Shown: positions 1-4,991 of the stretch, piece after piece
How the letters are laid out: each line of letters starts with the position of its first letter
Numbering within the stretch: the first letter of the stretch is position 1
NCBI GenBank assembly: GCA_017459315.1
Contig: JAFUDD010000245.1
Location: forward strand, 1 to 9,519
Origin: Clostridia bacterium
GTDB lineage: Bacteria > Bacillota_A > Clostridia > Christensenellales > CAG-138
Reading direction: 5' to 3'
Length of the DNA: 9,519 nt
The notes under the pieces: model-generated
Told to the model about the DNA's origin: nothing
Databases searched by the model: none
What the model saw: only the letters and a program-made list of their open reading frames with translations
Translations under genes and position numbers: made by a program

Positions 1-2
1 CA

Positions 3-494
3 TGGGCGCAGGACGGTGTGACCGCCCCGCCGTGGGATTATGAGTTTATGCGGCTGTGCATCGACGAGCAGGGCGTTTACGCGCTGTACTGGTACGCGCC
101 GCTGCAGGAAAAAGAAACCGTGCTGCCCGCGGCGGCGCTGCTGCCGTTTGAGAAGATCATGGAGATTTTCCGCAAGCATGTCTGGATCAAGGAAAAGCCG
201 TGGCTGATCCTCGACGAATCCATTGTGGTCGAGAGCGATTATCCGTCCGATATGCTTGTCCATATAGACCGCATCACGCTGTCGCTGCAGCGCGTGATGG
301 AGCCGAACACATTCGACACGGCGCTGCTCGTTCCGGTCTGGAACTTTTGGGGCTCGGAGATCACGACGCGCACCGATCTAAAAACGCGCCAAACGACCGA
401 AGAACCCGGCAGTACGTCGCCGTGGCCGCCGACGCCGATCCTCTCGATCAATGCCATCGACGGCAGCGTGATTGACTTAATGAAGGGCTATTAA
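3..494 (+). CDS. C-terminal part of a DUF6034-like lipoprotein (5' end outside window)
   Basis: The frame is open to the left edge (first full codon at 3, reading WAQDGVTAPP), so the GTG at 18 is an internal valine and 163 residues of a longer protein are visible. The C-terminus matches the two genes downstream: a helix start AALLPFEKIMEIF, an aromatic strand LVPVWNFWG, and the closing strand INAIDGSVIDLMKGY just before the stop. The equivalent segments downstream are LLSFDEAFAQ/FVPAYFYYLD/INALDGTVIDLGKGY and ALLPFDEIRA/EMPCWLFLFD/INAVDGSIVNPHVGY. By analogy the missing N-terminus should carry a lipoprotein signal peptide. The closing INAxDGxV strand resembles the end of PepSY-type folds, but this is only a resemblance. 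The gene ends 15 bp before the next, so the two are probably one transcript. Function is unknown; the family name is from memory and not checked. Confidence 0.85.
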   Translation, partial: WAQDGVTAPPWDYEFMRLCIDEQGVYALYWYAPLQEKETVLPAAALLPFEKIMEIFRKHVWIKEKPWLILDESIVVESDYPSDMLVHIDRITLSLQRVMEPNTFDTALLVPVWNFWGSEITTRTDLKTRQTTEEPGSTSPWPPTPILSINAIDGSVIDLMKGY

Positions 495-509
495 AACGGA
501 GGTGCTCCC

Positions 510-2045
510 ATGAAAAAAATCATAATATGCCTGCTTCTCTCCCTGTTCCTTTTGGCCTGCGTCCCTACGCCGGAGCAGGAATTTATTGTCAACAAAGGCG
601 AGGAAAAGGACTGGCAGCGGCCCGTGGAGGTCGTGACGGTGCCGGGCGGGACGCAAGGCGCAGGCGGCGTGCCGCAGAACGAGAACGAATTTGTCCCGAA
701 TCAGCCGACGGATACCGAAACACCGACCGAAAGCGCGCTGTATGAAACGCTCGGCGCGCCGCAATATTGGGCGCTCGATATCGAGGTCAACGGCGTACGC
801 GTGGCAGCCGAGGACGCGCCGGTGATCCTGCCGATGGCAAGCCGCGCTCCGGCGGCGGAGGCGAAGACCGCGACGTTTACCGAGGATATGCTAAACCGCG
901 TGGCGGCAGCCATGTTCGGCAAGCAGCCGATCGCGTGGTATGACGCGGGCACAACGACCAAGGAGCAGCTTGCCGAACGCATCCGCTATTGGCAAGATCT
1001 GCTGCCGACGGCCGAGGACGAATCGCACAGCGAATACTGGGCGCAATGCCTTAAAGAATGCACCGAGGCCTACGACCGTGCACCGAGTGAAAAGGATTTA
1101 AGCCCCATCCCCCTCGTCCCCGGCACATACACCGAGGACTGGGGCAAGCCGCACGAAAGAAACGGCCTTATCGCGCGGGCGGAGATCGGCGGCACGGAAT
1201 GGATCCTGACGCTCGATCAAAACTACGGCAACGAACGGCTGACGCTTGCGCCTGCCGCGCATCCCAAGCGCAATGACATTCTTGCCGAAACGAGCTACGG
1301 CGGGCATCCGATTCTCGACGAGCCGTGGGGCGTGGCGTTAACGAAGGACGGCGCGATAGGCGAGGGCAACGCCATCGTGCAGGCCATCGACGAAAACTAT
1401 GTGCTGTGCTTCTGCGGCCCTGCGGCGGCGCGGTTTGCCGACGAACAGGGCATCCCGCGGCTTTGGGGCTGGGGGCTTGTGTACATGCGGCAAATTAACG
1501 GTTTCCCCTCGGCCTATGCTTCGCGCGAGATCGGGGATCGCATGGACGACGACGACACCGACATTCCGACCTACGAACGGCTGTTCCTTGTGCTCGACGA
1601 TGAAGGCCCCGCCTATCTCGAATGGCAGACGCCAATGGAGATCACGCGCATCCTCGGCGCCGATCAAAGTCTGCTGTCCTTTGACGAAGCCTTCGCCCAA
1701 GCGAAAAACATGCTTGTCGCGCATTGGAAGTATGAGCTTGACCGCGATCCCGGCAGCTTCGTGAAGATCGACAAGGTGAAGCTCGGCCTATGCCGCATCG
1801 CCAAAAAGGGCGGCGGTTTCTACTTTGTCCCGGCGTATTTCTACTATCTCGATATCGTCGATACCGAAGCATATCGCCAAAAGACGGACAGCGGCTGGGA
1901 GAACTTCTACCGCAACGAGCGCGCCCGGCTCGAACGGAACAACGGCGTGGTGGACAGCGACGCGCTCGGGTATTTCCGGGAATACAACGTCGTCGTGATC
2001 AACGCGCTCGACGGCACCGTGATCGATCTGGGCAAGGGGTATTGA
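510..2045 (+). CDS. DUF6034-like lipoprotein, full length (511 aa)
   Basis: The ATG at 510 follows GGAGGT (498-503) with a 6-nt spacer, which fixes the start. The protein has a lysine-rich n-region (MKK), a hydrophobic stretch and lipobox LLAC with Cys17, so it should be exported and lipid-anchored on the outer face of the membrane. The mature protein starts CVPTPEQEFIVNKG, shared with the next gene (CVPTPETEYIVNKA). A Pro/Thr/Asn/Gln-rich linker covers about residues 37-75. The remainder is a mixed alpha/beta ectodomain. The C-terminal module has LLSFDEAFAQ (388-397), the strand FVPAYFYYLD (439-448) and INALDGTVID (497-506). An acidic run MDDDDTD occurs at 345-351. It lies 15 bp after the upstream paralog. 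No catalytic motif is recognised. DUF6034-type membership is recalled, not searched; a sensing or envelope-binding role would be speculation. Confidence 0.9.
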   Translation: MKKIIICLLLSLFLLACVPTPEQEFIVNKGEEKDWQRPVEVVTVPGGTQGAGGVPQNENEFVPNQPTDTETPTESALYETLGAPQYWALDIEVNGVRVAAEDAPVILPMASRAPAAEAKTATFTEDMLNRVAAAMFGKQPIAWYDAGTTTKEQLAERIRYWQDLLPTAEDESHSEYWAQCLKECTEAYDRAPSEKDLSPIPLVPGTYTEDWGKPHERNGLIARAEIGGTEWILTLDQNYGNERLTLAPAAHPKRNDILAETSYGGHPILDEPWGVALTKDGAIGEGNAIVQAIDENYVLCFCGPAAARFADEQGIPRLWGWGLVYMRQINGFPSAYASREIGDRMDDDDTDIPTYERLFLVLDDEGPAYLEWQTPMEITRILGADQSLLSFDEAFAQAKNMLVAHWKYELDRDPGSFVKIDKVKLGLCRIAKKGGGFYFVPAYFYYLDIVDTEAYRQKTDSGWENFYRNERARLERNNGVVDSDALGYFREYNVVVINALDGTVIDLGKGY

Positions 2046-2068
2046 TCGTGCTCTGCAAACAATTACAA

Positions 2069-2088
2069 AATCGAGACAGAATCGAGAC
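2069..2088 (+). promoter_or_regulatory. Candidate operator: two 9-bp direct repeats, 11-bp period
   Basis: AATCGAGAC occurs at 2069-2077 and again at 2080-2088, exactly 11 bp apart, so both copies face the same side of the helix. They end 6 bp before the candidate -35 element of the third lipoprotein gene. OmpR/PhoB-family response regulators typically bind direct repeats with about this spacing just upstream of -35. Which regulator would bind is unknown and none is encoded in the window. A chance repeat in a short spacer is possible. Confidence 0.4.
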
Positions 2089-2094
2089 CGTTTC

Positions 2095-2126
2095 GTGACA
2101 ACTTTTTCTTTCGGGTATGCTACAAT
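2095..2126 (+). promoter_or_regulatory. Candidate promoter for the third lipoprotein gene
   Basis: An extended -10 TGCTACAAT lies at 2118-2126 (TACAAT is 5/6 to consensus, preceded by TGN). A -35-like GTGACA is at 2095-2100, 5/6 to TTGACA, but the spacer of 20 bp is longer than ideal; the extended -10 may compensate. Transcription would start near 2133, giving a leader of about 25 nt that contains the GGGAGGT site. The 112-bp gap between these two genes, against 15 bp between the first two, supports a separate promoter. Confidence 0.5.
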
Positions 2127-2143
2127 CAAGCCGAGAACCCAAA

Positions 2144-2150
2144 GGGAGGT
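2144..2150 (+). promoter_or_regulatory. Ribosome binding site that fixes the GTG start at 2158
   Basis: GGGAGGT lies 7 nt before GTG 2158. It decides the start of the third lipoprotein against the upstream in-frame GTG at 2095, which has no comparable site and lies in the promoter region. Confidence 0.75.
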
Positions 2151-2157
2151 CCAAGCT

Positions 2158-3630
2158 GTGAAACGAATCATTCTCTTGCTGCTTTCGGCGGTCATGCTGC
2201 TTGCCTGCGTGCCGACGCCGGAAACGGAATACATTGTGAACAAGGCTGACAATACGTTCGAAAAGGCGCTTGCGGCTACGCCGCTGCCCGTGGTGACGGC
2301 GGCTGTGCAAAGCACCGAAGCGAGCGCCGTTCCCGTTGGCGAAGCCGCGCCGAGCGCGCCCGCCGCTTTGGAGGCGTCCGTGCCGACGCCTGTGCCGTTT
2401 CCGTCGCATTGGAACGACAGCTTTACGGCGGGCAAGATCGACGTAATCGCGGACGCGGACGTGACCGTGCCGATAAGCGGCGTGTATCCGGTCTATCGAA
2501 CGCGCGAGCGGGAGCTTTCCCACGCGGACGCGGAAGGGATGCTTTCCGCGCTGCTGCCCATGCCGACCGCGATCCTATCCGGCGCGCAGACGAAGGCCGA
2601 CGTATCGGCCATGCTGCAGGCGTATTTGGACGAAGTGGAACGGTGGGCGCAATGGGATGCGGCAGGCCGCCCCGCGGACGCGCAGCCGGACGGAGAGGAG
2701 CCGACCGAGGAGATGCAGCAGGCGGCCATGGCGGAGTTTTCCCGGATGCTGGCCGAAGCGCCGGAAACGGATACCGAAGCGCCTGCCTCGGATTACGGCG
2801 CGGCGTCCGGCTTCACGGTCTACCGGCTTCCGGACGGCACGGTGATGGACGTGAGCTTCCGCCCCGACGCCCTGATGTTTGCCCGCCACGAAACGCAGCT
2901 GTATACCGAATGGGAATATGAACGAGACGTGCAGCATCCGGACAATCCGGAGGCGAAATACACCGCCTATTGGCAGGAGGTGACGCTGTCCGAAGCAGCG
3001 GCAAGGGCAACGCTTTCGGACGCGCTCACGGCGGTTGGGCTTTCGGATTTCACGGTTTTGGCAGCGGAAAAGGCGAACCGCTTTACCGCAGACAATCGCA
3101 CCGTGACGGACGCGGGCTGGCTGTTCACGCTCGCCCGCGAATACGGCTATCCGCACACGTTCCGCGCCGGTGCGGATGTGCGCCTGCAATACAGCGACAT
3201 GGATGACCTTCTCGAATCCGCGCCGATCCATGCGGAAACGCTTGAAATCTTTGTGACGGAAAGCGGCGTTCGGTCCTTTGCCTACCACTACCCGCGCACG
3301 GTGATCGAAACGGTCAACGCCAACGTTGCGCTGCTGCCGTTCGACGAAATCCGCGCCCGCGCCGAAAACGCCCTGACCTACGGCTTATCCTACTATCCCG
3401 ACGGCGTGGCGGCCTCCTTCACGGTCTACGCCGCCGTCCTCACAAGCTATACGCTCCGCATCCGCAACGATACGGACTATTACGAAATGCCGTGCTGGCT
3501 GTTCCTGTTCGACCACACGCTGCCTTCGGGCAACTACCGTGCCATTTCGGACGTACGCGCCGTACACGTCCGCGCGCTCGTGATCAACGCCGTGGACGGC
3601 AGTATCGTCAACCCGCACGTGGGCTATTGA
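2158..3630 (+). CDS. DUF6034-like lipoprotein with own promoter (490 aa, GTG start)
   Basis: The start is the GTG at 2158: it sits 7 nt after GGGAGGT (2144-2150), and the protein then begins MKRIILLLLSAVMLLAC, a clean lipoprotein signal peptide with lipobox LLAC and Cys17. An in-frame GTG at 2095 would add 21 residues before the signal peptide and lies in the candidate promoter, so it is rejected. The mature part begins CVPTPETEYIVNKA, followed by an Ala/Pro/Val/Thr-rich linker to about residue 80 and an alpha/beta ectodomain. The family module is at the C-terminus: LLPFDEIRARA near 392-402, MPCWLFLFD near 444-452, INAVDGSIV near 477-485. It is a paralog of the two preceding genes but diverged in the middle. 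Separate transcription from the 2095-2126 promoter would let this copy be regulated independently. Function unknown. Confidence 0.88.
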   Translation: MKRIILLLLSAVMLLACVPTPETEYIVNKADNTFEKALAATPLPVVTAAVQSTEASAVPVGEAAPSAPAALEASVPTPVPFPSHWNDSFTAGKIDVIADADVTVPISGVYPVYRTRERELSHADAEGMLSALLPMPTAILSGAQTKADVSAMLQAYLDEVERWAQWDAAGRPADAQPDGEEPTEEMQQAAMAEFSRMLAEAPETDTEAPASDYGAASGFTVYRLPDGTVMDVSFRPDALMFARHETQLYTEWEYERDVQHPDNPEAKYTAYWQEVTLSEAAARATLSDALTAVGLSDFTVLAAEKANRFTADNRTVTDAGWLFTLAREYGYPHTFRAGADVRLQYSDMDDLLESAPIHAETLEIFVTESGVRSFAYHYPRTVIETVNANVALLPFDEIRARAENALTYGLSYYPDGVAASFTVYAAVLTSYTLRIRNDTDYYEMPCWLFLFDHTLPSGNYRAISDVRAVHVRALVINAVDGSIVNPHVGY

Positions 3631-4051
3631 TCGTATCGCCGAATACATTCATCAACAAAATAAACTGCAGATAGAGTACCAGAACGGCGTTCGTCTCGGT
3701 GCCGCGCATCGTGTAGTCGTGAATATCCTGATATTTGATCTTTGACGCCGTCTTTTGCATGGAGTCAATGCAAATCGCTCGAAGCGTCATATCCTTTGTG
3801 ACCGGATCGTCAAATGCCCACGCCGCGCTTCGTCCGTCCGAAAACCAGCCGAGCAGCTCCCGCCCCGCAGCGTCGAGCGCCGGCGCTTCGATACAGCCGC
3901 CCTTCTCCACGGTCTCGGCGGTAAGCTCCGTCCCGTCCGGGCGCAAAAAACGCACCGTCACCGTCTCCGGGGCGAGCGTCGGCGCATCGGTCGGACCGGA
4001 GGTCGCTTTCTCGCTTTCATGATGGATAGGCAAATGCGGAGAGAAGCGCAT
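3608..4051 (-). CDS. Orphan ORF with one InlB B-repeat; probable gene remnant
   Basis: The 147-residue frame contains, at about residues 30-95, one good match to the Listeria-Bacteroides (InlB B) repeat: VTVRFLRPDGTEL, TVEKGGCIEAPAL, LLGWFSDG, WAFDDPVTKDMTL. The usual final Trp (LxAKW) is replaced by RAICI. It is preceded by a Pro/Thr linker (TDAPTLAPE), typical of the inside of a secreted protein, but there is no signal peptide. After residue 97 the sequence changes to an unrelated tail with a hydrophobic segment (NAVLVLYLQFILLMNVF) and ends inside the 3' end of the convergent lipoprotein gene. The ATG lies in the loop of the 4033-4066 hairpin, with GGAG 6 nt upstream inside the stem, so translation is possible but would be occluded. 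The frame is closed upstream by a stop at 4070-4072. I favour a degraded fragment of a larger surface protein gene in this otherwise gene-free 450-bp gap; a small real gene is the alternative. Confidence 0.45.
   Translation of the reverse strand: MRFSPHLPIHHESEKATSGPTDAPTLAPETVTVRFLRPDGTELTAETVEKGGCIEAPALDAAGRELLGWFSDGRSAAWAFDDPVTKDMTLRAICIDSMQKTASKIKYQDIHDYTMRGTETNAVLVLYLQFILLMNVFGDTINSPRAG
3754..3774. repeat. Short inverted repeat at the junction of the orphan ORF
   Basis: TTTGCAT (3754-3760) and ATGCAAA (3768-3774) form a perfect 7-bp inverted repeat with a 7-nt spacer. It lies where the minus-strand ORF changes from its InlB-type repeat to the unrelated hydrophobic tail. It could mark a recombination junction, be an operator-like site, or be chance; no neighbouring signal decides. 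Confidence 0.3.
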
Positions 4052-4066
4052 GATTCTCTCCGCATT
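4033..4066 (+). terminator. Perfect 13-bp hairpin, likely (bidirectional) intrinsic terminator
   Basis: AATGCGGAGAGAA (4033-4045) and TTCTCTCCGCATT (4054-4066) are perfect inverted repeats around an 8-nt loop. On the plus strand a short T-rich tail (GTTTTA) follows, so it reads best as a plus-strand terminator. On the minus strand it lies 16 nt after the stop of the 4083-4949 lipoprotein but has only a weak U-tail. It sits between two convergent transcription units, the usual place for a shared terminator. Confidence 0.65.
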
Positions 4067-4082
4067 GTTTTAGATGAATTGT

Positions 4083-4949
4083 TTACGGATTTGCAGTTTC
4101 CGCCTCTGGCACTTCGCCCGGCAGCGGCTTCGCCATCAGGTACAGCGTCGCGGGCGTATCGCCTGACAGCGTCAGGCGCAAAAAGCCGTCCTGCAAAAGC
4201 TCCAGCGTGACCGCACCCTTGTCGGACGTAAAGGTCAGCTTGCCGCTCTCGATTGCGCCGTCATACTGGGCAAGGCCGAACATCGAGCCGTTTACGGCGA
4301 GCTTCGTGCCTTCGATGTACAGCTCCGTGTCCTCGCCGATCGCGTCCGACAGGATCGTTCCGTCGCCCACGGCGGTAAAGTGCGAGACCCACCAGCCGTC
4401 AAAGATGCCTTCCTTGGCGTCCGCGATCGGTTCCGCGGGGACGTAGACCGTCGGCTGCTCGCGCGTGAAGAGCAGATCGAGCGAATCCATGCGGATCACA
4501 TCGCCGATCGGCAGCAGCGGGTTTTCTTCGTCGCCGTCCATCACCAGCGCGCCGTCCTTTTCTTCCCACTTGCCGGTCATCGCTTCGCCGCCTGCCACCG
4601 ACAGCGCATACGCGCCGTCCTCCGAAAGCGTCAGCGTGACCGTCATTCCCGCAACGTCCGCATACCATTCGCCCACGCAGCGCTCCGTCAGCGTCTTAAA
4701 TTCATCGGGCAGCGGCTCATACTCCGGCTCCTCGGGTGCGGGCGGGCGCGTCGGCTCCGGTTCGGTCGGTTCCGCGTCCGTATCGGCAGGGACTTGATCG
4801 CCCTGCGGCGCGGGGGTCGCGGCGTCTTTCTGCGGCGCGGGGGTCGCGGCGTCGCTTTGCGGAGTCTGTGCCGAAGCGTTCTCCGGCGTCTTGCAGGCAA
4901 CGGCAAACAGCAGCATTGCCGCCAGCAGAATCAAAAACCATTTTTTCAT
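4083..4949 (-). CDS. Lipoprotein with two beta-rich, lipocalin-like domains (288 aa)
   Basis: AAGGAG (4957-4962) precedes the ATG by 7 nt. The signal peptide MKKWFLILLAAMLLFAVAC ends in lipobox AVAC with Cys19. A low-complexity linker (about 20-82) contains a 9-residue tandem repeat DAATPAPQ(K/G) and Pro/Glu/Thr-rich sequence, probably a spacer through the cell wall. Two similar beta-rich segments follow: 89-165 (VGEWYADVAGMTVTLTLSEDG then GKWEEKDGALVM) and 182-275 (FDGWWVSHFTAVGDGT then GKLTFTSDKGAVTLELLQDG). Their GxW start and DG-turn beta hairpins resemble lipocalin-like lipoprotein domains, but no specific family is recognised. It is the last clear gene of the minus-strand operon, 42 bp after the Ig-repeat gene, whose signal-peptide DNA is nearly identical to its own. 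A ligand-binding or scaffold role next to the secreted Ig proteins is possible but unproven. Confidence 0.87.
   Translation of the reverse strand: MKKWFLILLAAMLLFAVACKTPENASAQTPQSDAATPAPQKDAATPAPQGDQVPADTDAEPTEPEPTRPPAPEEPEYEPLPDEFKTLTERCVGEWYADVAGMTVTLTLSEDGAYALSVAGGEAMTGKWEEKDGALVMDGDEENPLLPIGDVIRMDSLDLLFTREQPTVYVPAEPIADAKEGIFDGWWVSHFTAVGDGTILSDAIGEDTELYIEGTKLAVNGSMFGLAQYDGAIESGKLTFTSDKGAVTLELLQDGFLRLTLSGDTPATLYLMAKPLPGEVPEAETANP
4803..4856 (-). repeat. 27-bp tandem repeat (two units) in lipoprotein linker
   Basis: Two adjacent 27-bp units (4803-4829, 4830-4856) share their first 24 bp exactly. They encode DAATPAPQ twice, in frame, in the stalk of the lipoprotein. Such repeats can change copy number by slippage and so alter stalk length without breaking the frame. 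Confidence 0.8.
4903..4949 (-). repeat. Signal-peptide DNA module, copy 1
   Basis: The first 47 bp of the lipoprotein gene match the first 47 bp of the Ig-repeat gene (7438-7484) at 43 positions without gaps. Similarity stops after the hydrophobic core: here the protein continues VACKTPE (lipobox). The mature proteins are unrelated. Confidence 0.8.
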
Positions 4950-4991
4950 CGTCTTTCTCCTTTCCGATTATCCTAAAGCGTGTGTACCGCC

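Noticed and set aside
2095..2157. In-frame upstream GTG start for the third lipoprotein (21 extra residues)
   Set aside because: It would place MTTFSFGYATIK before the signal peptide, has no ribosome binding site, and overlaps the candidate promoter; GTG 2158 has GGGAGGT at ideal distance.
1788..2435. 215-codon minus-strand frame across the spacer of two lipoprotein genes
   Set aside because: It covers the promoter and ribosome binding site of the third lipoprotein gene and overlaps two well-supported genes; composition is that of an antisense shadow.
2575..3288. 237-codon minus-strand frame inside the third lipoprotein gene
   Set aside because: Arg/His/Gly-rich shadow translation without start signal or domain.
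3735..4210. Plus-strand frames across the convergent gap
   Set aside because: Ser/Ala/Arg-rich shadows of the InlB-type repeat and of the lipoprotein 3' end, without ribosome binding site or domain.
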